From Rickettsiales bacterium (GTDB lineage: Bacteria; Pseudomonadota; Alphaproteobacteria; Rickettsiales; UBA1997): a DNA stretch of 18,929 nt. Positions 1 to 8,168 of this stretch are shown here, piece by piece (the stretch's first letter is position 1; each line of letters opens with the position of its first letter). Below the pieces are notes generated by a model that was given only the letters and a program-made list of their open reading frames with translations, made no database searches and had not been told where the DNA came from. The position numbers and the translations under genes are program-made. The stretch covers positions 1 to 18,929 of the forward strand of contig JAITBB010000083.1 of NCBI GenBank assembly GCA_031283795.1. Reading direction: 5' to 3'.

Positions 1-889
1 AAGCGCGTGCCTCCTTTGGACCAACGGTAAAAAAGCTTATCAGGTCCAGTAGACTGTAGGATGTTTTTATAATTTTATCAAGCCCCCTCTCAGGAAGACC
101 GAGGGCCGCAAGAAATTCCTCTTTCTCCTTCTCGGTCTCAAGCAGAGCAATTTCAGACTCGATCTTTGCTGAACAGGTTACATACTGGTAGTCGTTCTTT
201 TTGCAGTATTCTCTGACCATTTTCGTGTAGTCATTGCCTGGGACAATATCCTTTTCTCCCAGGTTACAGACAAAAAATTGTCTCTTTGCCGTTAGAAGCT
301 GTAGTATTCTATAAGCCCTCTCCTCATCTCTGGAGATGGTAGCGTTCAGAGCAGGTTCCCCTCTATTTAGAGTTGGCAGAATTTTTTCAATGAGAGCAAT
401 TTGTTCGCTGGGACTCACATCGCCAGTGATCTTGCCCTTTTTACCAAGATTCTGTAGTCGATTTTCCAGATTCTCTATATCAGCCAGAATCAGTTCCGTC
501 TGCACCAGTTCAATGTCTCTGACCGGATCAATACTTCTTTCCACATGAGCGACATCTTCATCGTCGAAACACCTAACGACATTCAGTATACAGTCAACTC
601 CTCTGATGTTCGAGAGAAATTGATTACCCAGTCCCTCTCCTCTACTTGCCCCTCTAACCAGTCCGGCTATATCAACAAAATCTATCTGGGATCTTATGAT
701 CTCTTTAGAATTCGCTATTCGGGCGAGATTTTCCAGTCTCTCGTCTGGAACACCGACTCTACCAAGGTTTGGAGCTATCGTGCAGAATGGATAGTTTGAT
801 GCTTCAGCATTCATTGTCTGGGTCAACGCATTGAATAGAGTGGATTTTCCAACATTAGGCAGTCCAACTATTCCACACTGTAATGTCAT
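1..889 (-). CDS. ychF: Redox/ribosome-associated ATPase YchF (Obg-family), C-terminus off window
   Basis: Translation from the ATG at 889 begins MTLQCGIVGLPNVGKSTLFN, the classic YchF N-terminus, with the P-loop GLPNVGKST at residues 9-17 and the switch-II motif DIAGLVRG at 73-80 followed by the family's GASRGEGLG. About 296 codons are present of a usual ~363, so the C-terminal end of the TGS domain lies beyond the window. YchF is a cytosolic Obg-family P-loop NTPase that prefers ATP and binds ribosomes (family knowledge). The residue before PN in the early 'TIEPN' motif is Ala (TIAPN), a small deviation. An in-frame ATG at 901 would add four residues, but the GGGGG stretch about 6 bases upstream and the family length favour 889. 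No ORF on the opposite strand here looks real. Confidence 0.96.
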   Translation of the reverse strand, partial: MTLQCGIVGLPNVGKSTLFNALTQTMNAEASNYPFCTIAPNLGRVGVPDERLENLARIANSKEIIRSQIDFVDIAGLVRGASRGEGLGNQFLSNIRGVDCILNVVRCFDDEDVAHVERSIDPVRDIELVQTELILADIENLENRLQNLGKKGKITGDVSPSEQIALIEKILPTLNRGEPALNATISRDEERAYRILQLLTAKRQFFVCNLGEKDIVPGNDYTKMVREYCKKNDYQYVTCSAKIESEIALLETEKEKEEFLAALGLPERGLDKIIKTSYSLLDLISFFTVGPKEARA

Positions 890-1293
890 AGACACCCCCA
901 TCCAATGGCTAAACTCTGGTAGATAGATATAGCTAACAACTAAAGAAACAAGATATTTTCCTGAAAGGATATTAGGTTTGCTCCCATTGTTAATTCCGAG
1001 AGTCATTCATCTCCTGTTTTTGAATGACAAAATAAGGAGAAAACTGTATTATACCCCCTATTTATAGGGGATTTAAGCAGTTCACCACTGACAATGGATT
1101 GGAAAAATCCAGAATCCAGTTATCTAGGGGATTCCAAGGTTTGAGAGATGGTCAGATGTTTTTGTCCGGATCCGGCGGCTTCAAAATAACTATGAGCCCA
1201 TGTTGCCCCCGGAGGAATAGGGATCTGGTTACAATGGCGAGAATCTGGCGGAGGGGAAAATTCGAATGGGTTTTCTCTAGACTAACCAAAGAG
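890..1293. other. 404-base gap between lgt 3' end and ychF start
   Basis: No recognisable gene. It is the upstream region of ychF and the 3' flank of lgt. It contains a TATAAT hexamer and a palindrome on the ychF side (separate entry) and an 8-bp inverted repeat GTCATTCA/TGAATGAC (1002-1009 and 1021-1028, 11-base loop) that would lie in the ychF leader. On the minus strand a frame offset by one from the end of lgt stays open for about 48 codons directly after lgt, but I recognise nothing in it. A plus-strand ORF at 1099-1344 runs into lgt antisense and has no family resemblance. Confidence 0.5.
1048..1076 (-). promoter_or_regulatory. Candidate ychF promoter with palindromic spacer
   Basis: On the minus strand a perfect TATAAT lies at 1053-1048. 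Upstream of it, filling most of the expected spacer, is the inverted repeat CCCCTAT-TT-ATAGGGG (1055-1070, 7-bp arms, 2-base centre). The hexamer at the -35 position (1071-1076, read TTAAAT) is poor. A start near 1041 would give a leader of about 150 bases. The palindrome is placed where a repressor could block polymerase; that role is inference. Confidence 0.4.
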
Positions 1294-2094
1294 TCATGGC
1301 TTTTGATTTTTCGGCAGGCGAATGAGAATTATAATGCCTGCTAGCAGCAAAGGAATTGACAGCAATTGCCCTATGGTTATGAAACTCGGCAGAATACTGA
1401 ATCTGAAGTCCGGTTCCCTCAGAGTTTCCACAAAAATTCTGAATAGGCTGTAGAGCAGCAAAAATATTCCCGAGTTTAGCCCTCTTATTCTGAGTTTCTT
1501 TTTTCGGGTTAGCCATAGCATGACTATGAATATAGCCAGGCCCTCCAGTAGAGCCTCATATAGTTGGCTTGGGTGCCTTGGCAGGTCATCTGCCGTTGGG
1601 AAAACCATGCCCCAGGGCAGATCCGTGGGTCTTCCGTACAGCTCCAGGTTTATGAAGTTCGCCAATCTACCTAGAAATAGACCCACAGGAGCAGCCACAG
1701 ACAGTATGTCGAGGAACCTAAGGGTATCCACCCCGTATTTTTTACACAGCATCAGGGATGCCACTAGAACTCCGGCTAGTCCTCCATGGAATGACATCCC
1801 CCCATACCAGAGAGCAAAGATCTCAAGTGGATGTTCCAATAGATAATACCCTGCGCCATAGAATAGCACATAGCCAAGTCGCCCGCCTATCACCACACCT
1901 AACATAATGTAGAGTACAAAGTCACTGTAAAAGTCCTCCCTGTCCAACCCAAGTTCACAGAGTCTATTCAGGTATCTGGTTGTCCACTGGGCTGCCAATA
2001 TTCCTACAATGTAGGCTAGAGAATACCATCTTACCCGTATTGGACCAAACTCAAATATGTTTGGATTAAAAACCGGCAGAACTATCTGAAACAT
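1294..2094 (-). CDS. lgt: Prolipoprotein diacylglyceryl transferase Lgt
   Basis: 266 residues, close to the family's usual length. Lgt transfers a diacylglyceryl group from phosphatidylglycerol to the lipobox cysteine of prolipoproteins in the inner membrane. The protein is strongly hydrophobic with several membrane spans. It carries HGGLAG at 103-108 and the family signature GRLANFINLELYG at 142-154, so the E. coli key residues H103, R143, N146, E151 and G154 line up directly. HPSQLYE follows at 174-180, and the essential Arg near 226 lies in ETLREPD. The start at 2094 (MFQIVLPVFNP) suits the family, although no good Shine-Dalgarno is visible. It follows glmS by 41 bases with no obvious terminator, so it is probably co-transcribed with glmS. 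Confidence 0.97.
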   Translation of the reverse strand: MFQIVLPVFNPNIFEFGPIRVRWYSLAYIVGILAAQWTTRYLNRLCELGLDREDFYSDFVLYIMLGVVIGGRLGYVLFYGAGYYLLEHPLEIFALWYGGMSFHGGLAGVLVASLMLCKKYGVDTLRFLDILSVAAPVGLFLGRLANFINLELYGRPTDLPWGMVFPTADDLPRHPSQLYEALLEGLAIFIVMLWLTRKKKLRIRGLNSGIFLLLYSLFRIFVETLREPDFRFSILPSFITIGQLLSIPLLLAGIIILIRLPKNQKP

Positions 2095-2135
2095 AGTGAA
2101 TTTGGAATTTTTGATAGATTTGTAACTTTCCCATT

Positions 2136-3968
2136 CTATTCGACCGTCACCGACTTTGCCAGATTTCTTGGCTGGTCTATATCGGTTTCTCTATGGACTC
2201 CGGCATAGTAGGCTAGCAGTTGTGTAGGAACCACCATGGAGAGAAACACTTCAAATTTGTTCTTCGTGGCCGGAGTTTCTATAGAGTCGAATATTCTAGT
2301 GTCACCAACCACTCTATCACCTATGGCTATAATTTTACCATTCCTAGCCAAAATTTCCTCCATAGAGGAGAGGTTTTTTTCATAGAGGAGATCACTATTG
2401 CCTAGGGCGACCACGAAGGTGTCAGGGTCTATAAGAGCTATGGATCCGTGCTTCAATTCCCCACTAGCGATGCCATAGGTTGGGATATAGCTAATTTCTT
2501 TAATCTTTAGGGCTCCCTCAAGGGCCATAGGAAACAATATATCCCTTCCCATGTAGATCAGATGGGGGGCTTTAGCTATTATCGATGAAATTCTCTCTAT
2601 TTTATCGATGTTGGCTGGAACCAGAGACTTATCCAGAATATCCACAGAATTGACAAAGTCAGCCACCAGACTGTGGTACTTCTCGATGGAGATTTTCTCT
2701 CTCTGCCGTGCCATCTCTATGGCCAGTAGGTACAACACAGCCACCTGGGCCGTGAAACTCTTTGTGGATGCGACGCCAATCTCAACTCCAGCCATAGTTC
2801 CTATAATGCTGTCCGAAAGCCCGGCCATGGCGCTCTGCGCGACGTTAACGATCGAAAGTATCTTCTGTTTTTTTTCTCTACAGTATTTTAGGGCAGCGAG
2901 AGTGTCGGCGGTTTCTCCGGATTGGGATATGAACAGAGCGAGGTTCCCCCTCTTTAGAGGATTTGTTCTGTATCTAAACTCGGATGCTATATCCACATTC
3001 ACAAAAACGTCCGCCATGTCCTCTATGAAATATTTTGCCACACAGCCTGCGTGATATGAGGTGCCACAGGCAACTATGGTTAGGAAATTAATTTTTTTCA
3101 TGTCGAAGCTAAACTTTCCAAAATTAATTTCGCTCCTTTCCACATCGATATACTCTCTGATGGTCCTTCTCATGACATCCGGCTGCTCATAGATTTCCTT
3201 CAGCATATAGTGGTCGAAGCCATTCTTGCTAACCCTGGTGTCGCCCATATCCAATTTTTCTCTGGGTTTATCCAGTCTATGGCCTCTGGAATCCACAATG
3301 CGAATGCTGTCGGCGCTGATAATTGCCCTTTCCCCATCCTTTAGCTGTATAAAGCTGTCGGCAAAGCCAGAGAGTGCTATCGTCGACGAAGCTACCATAC
3401 TTGTGCTAGGTGCACTTCCCAGGACCAGGGGAGATCCATTTTTTGCTGCAAAAAGCCTATCGGGCTGGTCTCTGTGAATCAGAGCAATGCTATAGCTCCC
3501 GGCCAATTGCTCGAGAGATGTGAAGAATACCTCTTCCATGTCCTTGTTTTTCATCAGACCATGGGACACCAAATTACCTATGACCTCGGAATCTGTTTCC
3601 CCATAAAATTGGAAACCCTCTCCCAGAAGAAAATTTTTCAGTTCAGCGTAATTTTCTATTATACCGTTATGCACAACGGTAACGTCCCCTCTAAAGGAAA
3701 TGTGGGGATGGGTGTTTGCCTCACTGACTTTACCATGGGTAGCCCACCTGGTGTGAGCCAGAGCAATGCTAGAGCGAAAATTTTCAGGAATTTTTTCCTC
3801 TAGATTTTTTATCTTGCCCACGCTTCTGACAATATTAAAATTGCCATCGGCCAGTATGGCGATACCTGCCGAATCGTAGCCTCTGTACTCGAGTTGCTTC
3901 AGCGACATGATGGTCTGGCCAACCACATTTGATCCCATATTACCGACAATTCCGACTATGCCACACAT
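2136..3968 (-). CDS. glmS: Glutamine--fructose-6-phosphate aminotransferase (isomerizing)
   Basis: 610 residues from ATG 3968 (E. coli GlmS is 609). It makes glucosamine-6-phosphate from fructose-6-phosphate and glutamine, the first step to UDP-GlcNAc for peptidoglycan and lipid A. The start is set by MCGIVGIVG: the Cys must become the N-terminal nucleophile after Met removal, and GGAG sits about 8 bases upstream. The longer frame, which would begin at 3992, is therefore wrong. Visible blocks: EYRGYDSAGIAI and HTRWATHGK in the glutaminase half; VACGTSYHAG and SQSGETADT in the first SIS domain; GELKHGSIALID in the second; and the C-terminal DQPRNLAKSVTVE that closes the active site. A promoter about 55 bases upstream of the start is listed separately. 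I see no glmS ribozyme in the leader. Confidence 0.98.
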   Translation of the reverse strand: MCGIVGIVGNMGSNVVGQTIMSLKQLEYRGYDSAGIAILADGNFNIVRSVGKIKNLEEKIPENFRSSIALAHTRWATHGKVSEANTHPHISFRGDVTVVHNGIIENYAELKNFLLGEGFQFYGETDSEVIGNLVSHGLMKNKDMEEVFFTSLEQLAGSYSIALIHRDQPDRLFAAKNGSPLVLGSAPSTSMVASSTIALSGFADSFIQLKDGERAIISADSIRIVDSRGHRLDKPREKLDMGDTRVSKNGFDHYMLKEIYEQPDVMRRTIREYIDVERSEINFGKFSFDMKKINFLTIVACGTSYHAGCVAKYFIEDMADVFVNVDIASEFRYRTNPLKRGNLALFISQSGETADTLAALKYCREKKQKILSIVNVAQSAMAGLSDSIIGTMAGVEIGVASTKSFTAQVAVLYLLAIEMARQREKISIEKYHSLVADFVNSVDILDKSLVPANIDKIERISSIIAKAPHLIYMGRDILFPMALEGALKIKEISYIPTYGIASGELKHGSIALIDPDTFVVALGNSDLLYEKNLSSMEEILARNGKIIAIGDRVVGDTRIFDSIETPATKNKFEVFLSMVVPTQLLAYYAGVHRETDIDQPRNLAKSVTVE

Positions 3969-4474
3969 ATACGATCTCCAAAAACCCGCCATAACAAGGC
4001 GTTAATGCTAAATCTAGCGGATACCCGGAAGTATCTATCACTACAGAAATAAAGTAAAGTGTAATATTTAGTAACATGCTCAGGCCGTCAGGACCTGGTA
4101 CAATCTCTATAGTTGGTCTCCAGGAATTCTGGGGAAATAGTAGCGGTCATGATATCTAGCCACATAGATTTGACCGAAGTATTCCCCACTATGAAGACAA
4201 AATGTGGAAGGTCCTGATTTCATGGTGGTTAGTCTGGATACAACTCTTGGCTCCGACTATATTTCCCATGGAGTTTTTTGGCCTATGCGACGTTTTTTCC
4301 ACTCGCGCCTCTGAGCTTTTTCTCTAGTCGAGTGTCTGATCTGACCTTCTCTTCACTTTAGAACCGCTGCCAAAGCCCACCCCATGAGTTTTTGTGAGTA
4401 AAGGTGATTCTCCGGAATTGCTCCAGGTTGCAGCCGCTCCATGGATGAAACAGTTGAAGAATTTAGGCTCCTGT
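3969..4474. other. 506-base gap between addB and glmS
   Basis: No recognisable gene. It holds the candidate glmS promoter near its left side. A 9-bp inverted repeat TCAGGACCT/AGGTCCTGA lies at 4088-4096 and 4209-4217, with a smaller stem CTCCAG/CTGGGG around 4118-4134 between the arms. One minus-strand frame between the arms stays open for about 36 codons (contains EYFGQIYVARYHDRYYFPR), but it matches no family I recognise. The usual downstream partner addA is not here, and I found no trace of it. Confidence 0.5.
4030..4058 (-). promoter_or_regulatory. Candidate glmS promoter
   Basis: Minus-strand TTTACT (4058-4053), a 17-base spacer, then GATACT (4035-4030). Each hexamer matches four of six consensus positions. 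Transcription would start near 4023, giving a leader of about 55 bases before the glmS ATG. Closer to the gene a short stem CGCC-TTGTTAT-GGCG can form. Confidence 0.4.
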
Positions 4475-7414
4475 CTATGGCATGCGCTCCCCGTAGAGCC
4501 ACTCCTCTAGTCTGCTTAGATGATTGAAGTCACTGTAGCGCGAATTTCTATTGGTAGCCACATAGCCGTTTGATTCGCTGCTGAAGAAATTAAATAGTCT
4601 GACCAGAAATTCTTCTGTTCTGCTGACCAATTCCTCTAGGGAGATTGGATCAACAGTATCCCTTATTCTGTTTCCGTCACTGATCTCCTGAACATCGCCA
4701 TTTTTCTGTTTGATTAGCCAATACTGCAGAGATATAACGCTGGTCCCGGGTCTATTCCGGGACATGATCAGTGCTTCGACCAAAAGCTGCAGTCTCCTAC
4801 CGTTGACGACATCACTTTTCGAAGGTGCCGTTCCAGTCTTGTAGTCGACTATTCTCAGCGAGTCATTTAGTTTTTCAAGCCTGTCAACTCTTGCAGATAT
4901 GGTGAAACTGTTCTTGCCATCTAGTGTGTGGCTATTCCAATCCTCGGGAACTATGGAATAACCCTCATCCCTTGATCTTTTGTCCAGCACCACAAACTGT
5001 CTGAGGGATTCTAGAACTCTATCAAAATATAATTCCATAGGTAATCGATCGTTCGCAAAATGATAATCTAGAGTACCTCTAACCAGATCCGCCAGAGCAG
5101 CGTGGTCACCATGTCCATAGATATCATAATCCCTAGAATACCGTTCAAATATGCTATGCAGAATCGTTCCTATCTTCGCGTGTATGTTATTCATTTCCAT
5201 AGGATTTGTCTTCGCTAGAGCAAGGATTTTCTTTGCGTAGACATCGTAGGGATTCAGATTTAGCAGGTCTATATTCGTAGCCGAGAGACCCTTTGGTCTA
5301 GTATCTACCGGGGGTTTCGGCTGTGGGCGTTTTCTATAGACATCGTTTCTCCTGTCGTATTCAAAACTGTAGTATTTTCTGAAACCTCCGACAATGTCTC
5401 TATTCTCCCTTAAATCGAAGCCATTACAGCGTAGTGTGGTTTCCAGTCTCTGTAGGAATCTGGATTTGATACTAGGTATTCCATCAACGTTTCTTGATCT
5501 TGTCAGAAGAACCCTATTCTGTGCCACGAGCTGCACGAGACCAAAATATGATCTGCCAATTTCCATCTCCCTCGGAGGTAGACCAAGACTAACTCTCATT
5601 TTCCTGCTCATCCATGGATCGGGCACAATGTTTGGCGGATTAACACCATCGTTGAGATTTGCTACGATCACCAGATCATAGTTTATCAGCTGAGCCTCCT
5701 GCACGGATATTATATTCACTGCCGGATGTAGTGAGTAGTCTTCACTATAGGATTTCTCCGATAGCAGGAAATTAAGTATATAGCCATAGTCGGTGATGCG
5801 AGAATCCCCAAAGTGCTTTGACTGTGGTAAAAGTTCATATTGCAGAAACTCAAAAATCTTTTCGTGACTTCTGTCTCTACGCCAAAGAATATCAGCTCCT
5901 TCGATTTCCTCGGAGCTTGCTATCCTTTCGGCCAATCTCAGATGACCTAGGATCAAATCCTCTAGAGGAATGGCCTCCTTATTGAAAACGCTGAAATAGT
6001 TCTCTATTCGATCCAGAAACTCAGTTAGATTTTCTCTAGCCTGTTCATCCTCCACATGGCTGAGATGTATTCTGTAGGACTCTATGCCGTTTCTATTTAT
6101 TTTGTCGTAGAGAATATGCTTCTCAAACAGTTCAATATTTCTAGAGAGTTCTTCTTCCCTATAGCCAAAACGGACAAAGTTATTTTTCAGCAGACTGAGC
6201 AGTTTATTTGCTCTATAGTTTTCATTATAGACTTCCACTAGGAGTAACAGATATTTTGCAACCGCATGGAGGAGAAACTTCTTTCCGTAGGCGTTGTTAA
6301 AGGGAATATTCCAGTATTTTAATAGCAGCTCCAGTCTCTGGGATAGCTCCTGATTAGCAACTATGGCTACGTTTCCCAAACCGTTCCTTGCACTGTGGTC
6401 CAGTAGATAGACCATTATTAGATTTAGTTCATCACAGATGTCCCTACACTCCACGTACTGGATATGATCTAGGCCACTGACACCAGCATTGTTTTGCCAT
6501 CGGTGGGTCGAGCTGGGTGGCAGCATAGCTGTGTATATTGTGTGGAGTGAGTCATCTCCTACGGTCCTGTAGTCTGGATATTTCAGATCTATCACCGATT
6601 CCCTTCCGATAGCTAGTTCGTCCAGTATTTTTTTTATAGAGAAATGACTATTGGTTTCGTCGATCGCGCCGAATTCCTCCTCCGTCATCACACTCTCGAG
6701 GCCTTTGAAGATAATGTAAGTGTTATCATACCTCGAAAGTGTTCTAGTGAGATCCAGTACACTTCTGGTGGGCTCAAAATTTCCAATCATGACTACGGGA
6801 TTTTTGGGCCCAGTCCTTCCCACAGCTCTCTCATAGAATCTAATGTTCGTAATCCTGCTGTACTCTATCGACGCCAGGTGATTTTCGTCGAGCAGTTTGC
6901 GCCATCTGTCCCCAAACCCCCTTCGAAAATCAAGAATCCGCTGCCAATGGATTGCCAGATCATCATTCACCAGACCGCTGAGACTGTCGAAACCAACTCC
7001 ATAGTTTTCCATGTCTGCTAGGAGTGCCTCTAACTCCCCCAGTAATCCTATGGCACTCTCAACACCAGTGTAATCACCACCTAACAGGATTTCTCTCAGT
7101 AGGAGCAGCCTATAGCCCACATCAGAGGTTGTTCTTGGAGATTTTAAATACTCCAGCAGCAGATCCGAGTCCGCGCCACCTAGCATCAGGCTTCCCTCGT
7201 CCAGGTCACCCAGAGCCCTTATTGCTGGGAGAATTTTGGCGCCATCTTCTCTGACATTCTCCAGAAAGACAGTTCTCAGTGCGCTCACTGATCTTCTGTT
7301 TGGCAGAAGCAGAAGCACATCACAGATGTTTTCATCGTTTCCGAAGTTATCGTCTATGAATTTGTGAACACTTCTCAGAAAATTGTAGTTGGTTCCTATG
7401 TTTAAAAAATGCAC
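4475..7414 (-). CDS. addB: Double-strand break repair protein AddB, alphaproteobacterial type
   Basis: 979 residues. AddB pairs with AddA in the RecBCD-like helicase-nuclease that processes double-strand ends for RecA. The N-terminus (VLLLLPNRRSVSALRTVFLE, about residues 35-54) has the 'P-x-R-R' start of alphaproteobacterial AddB in place of a Walker A motif. The middle carries ANLNDGVNPP with DPWMSRKMRVSLGLPPRE, typical of the inactivated helicase domain. The C-terminal PD-(D/E)XK nuclease has GTILHSIFERY, RVDRLE, VDYKTGT (about 856) and Q in LQLLVEAL. The region LNPYDVYAKK lacks the Fe-S cluster cysteines of the Bacillus enzyme. The start is GTG at 7414, with GAGGGG about 5 bases upstream. 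addA is not adjacent in this window. Confidence 0.93.
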   Translation of the reverse strand: MHFLNIGTNYNFLRSVHKFIDDNFGNDENICDVLLLLPNRRSVSALRTVFLENVREDGAKILPAIRALGDLDEGSLMLGGADSDLLLEYLKSPRTTSDVGYRLLLLREILLGGDYTGVESAIGLLGELEALLADMENYGVGFDSLSGLVNDDLAIHWQRILDFRRGFGDRWRKLLDENHLASIEYSRITNIRFYERAVGRTGPKNPVVMIGNFEPTRSVLDLTRTLSRYDNTYIIFKGLESVMTEEEFGAIDETNSHFSIKKILDELAIGRESVIDLKYPDYRTVGDDSLHTIYTAMLPPSSTHRWQNNAGVSGLDHIQYVECRDICDELNLIMVYLLDHSARNGLGNVAIVANQELSQRLELLLKYWNIPFNNAYGKKFLLHAVAKYLLLLVEVYNENYRANKLLSLLKNNFVRFGYREEELSRNIELFEKHILYDKINRNGIESYRIHLSHVEDEQARENLTEFLDRIENYFSVFNKEAIPLEDLILGHLRLAERIASSEEIEGADILWRRDRSHEKIFEFLQYELLPQSKHFGDSRITDYGYILNFLLSEKSYSEDYSLHPAVNIISVQEAQLINYDLVIVANLNDGVNPPNIVPDPWMSRKMRVSLGLPPREMEIGRSYFGLVQLVAQNRVLLTRSRNVDGIPSIKSRFLQRLETTLRCNGFDLRENRDIVGGFRKYYSFEYDRRNDVYRKRPQPKPPVDTRPKGLSATNIDLLNLNPYDVYAKKILALAKTNPMEMNNIHAKIGTILHSIFERYSRDYDIYGHGDHAALADLVRGTLDYHFANDRLPMELYFDRVLESLRQFVVLDKRSRDEGYSIVPEDWNSHTLDGKNSFTISARVDRLEKLNDSLRIVDYKTGTAPSKSDVVNGRRLQLLVEALIMSRNRPGTSVISLQYWLIKQKNGDVQEISDGNRIRDTVDPISLEELVSRTEEFLVRLFNFFSSESNGYVATNRNSRYSDFNHLSRLEEWLYGERMP

Positions 7415-7847
7415 TTTACCCCTCTAGAGAAAAAATTAGCTCTAATCCCGCAGAAAAATTCTTGGCTATCGGAATCTCTGGAACACGGTAGGTATAGTAT
7501 GGGATTTTTAATTTATAAGCCATTGTTTTTTGGAAAAGCTGCTGCTGGCTAGACGAGTGTGTCATAGGCCGCCAACAGTTCAGAGTGTCTCAGAAAGAAA
7601 ATGAGAAAATCAGAGAAATGGAGTCTCGGAATGGAATGGGGTTGTTTTCCCAGTGATCTGTGTCGAAGACTGTCGATACACCGTATAGAATGGCTATCAA
7701 TACCCCGTAACTCGACATTTTCCTTGACTTATTAAAAATATTCTTCAGACTGGCGCATCATTGCTGGCGATGTTCCCTAGGGAACCTAGCGCCTCACGAG
7801 TTTGGTGGGACAGACCCGAAAGGTCACCACAATTTTTATTTAGATTA
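7415..7847. other. 433-base divergent region between addB and the S10 operon
   Basis: No gene recognised. tuf, which precedes rpsJ in many proteobacteria, is absent, and I saw no tRNA. The right third carries the structured S10 leader (separate entry). TTGACT at 7724-7729 is the best -35-like hexamer, but no good -10 stands at the right distance. TCGACA (7712-7717) with AAAAAT 16 bases on is an alternative. I therefore do not assign a precise S10 promoter. Confidence 0.45.
7766..7829 (+). promoter_or_regulatory. Structured leader of the S10 ribosomal operon (two hairpins)
   Basis: Hairpin 1: GGCG (7766-7769) pairs with CGCC (7790-7793) around a perfect 14-base palindrome GTTCCCTAGGGAAC (7772-7785), giving a GTTCC/GGAAC stem with a CTAG loop. 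Hairpin 2: TGGTG (7803-7807) pairs with CACCA (7825-7829), with an inner ACC/GGT stem closing a CCGAAA-type loop. The rpsJ start lies 18 bases after hairpin 2. In E. coli the S10 leader is the target of L4-mediated autoregulation (established). A similar role here is inference from position. Confidence 0.4.
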
Positions 7848-8168
7848 ATGAAGAATAGCGAAGGAATTAGGATTGTTCTAAAGGCGTTCGACGTGGGCAT
7901 CATGAATCGGGCCGTCCAGGAGATAGTTGGGACCGTAAAAAGGACCGGAGCCAAGGTGGCGGGTCCAATTCCGCTCCCGATCAACAGAAAGAAGTTTACG
8001 GTTATCAGGTCCCCTCACATATATAAGAGGAGTATGGAGCAGTTTGAGATAAGGTCTCTGAAGAGACTGCTAATAATAATGCCAACTCCGCAGACGGTGG
8101 AGGCGCTGATGAAACTAAATCTATCTGCCGGAGTAAATATTAAGATTTCTCTCAATGGAGGTGAATGA
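7848..8168 (+). CDS. rpsJ: 30S ribosomal protein S10
   Basis: 106 residues starting [20 protein letters not shown], the normal S10 N-terminus. [20 protein letters not shown] and the C-terminal [12 protein letters not shown] complete the fold. S10 binds the 30S head and also NusB in transcription antitermination (family knowledge). The open frame reaches further upstream to 7761, but those 29 residues have no S10 counterpart and overlap the leader hairpins, so the ATG at 7848 is chosen although it has no clear Shine-Dalgarno. It is the first gene of the operon and overlaps the start of rplC. Confidence 0.97.
   Translation: MKNSEGIRIVLKAFDVGIMNRAVQEIVGTVKRTGAKVAGPIPLPINRKKFTVIRSPHIYKRSMEQFEIRSLKRLLIIMPTPQTVEALMKLNLSAGVNIKISLNGGE

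Noticed and set aside
545..799. 84-codon plus-strand ORF
   Set aside because: It is antisense to the conserved GTPase domain of ychF.
1252..1290. GAAAA-TTCGAATGGG-TTTTC looked like a tRNA T-arm
   Set aside because: The loop is 10 bases rather than 7, and no D-arm, anticodon arm or acceptor stem fits upstream.
1099..1344. 81-codon plus-strand ORF, with a stretch near 1190 loosely like the L2 [10 protein letters not shown] region
   Set aside because: It runs into the antisense of lgt, has no family match, and the L2 resemblance breaks up after about 15 bases, unlike the clear relic at 15476-15630.
4088..4217. 9-bp inverted repeat as possible ends of a small mobile element
   Set aside because: The arms are short, there is no visible target duplication and no transposase-like frame between them.
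7761..7847. N-terminal extension of rpsJ in the same frame
   Set aside because: No S10 protein has it, it overlaps the leader hairpins, and [14 protein letters not shown] is the normal start.
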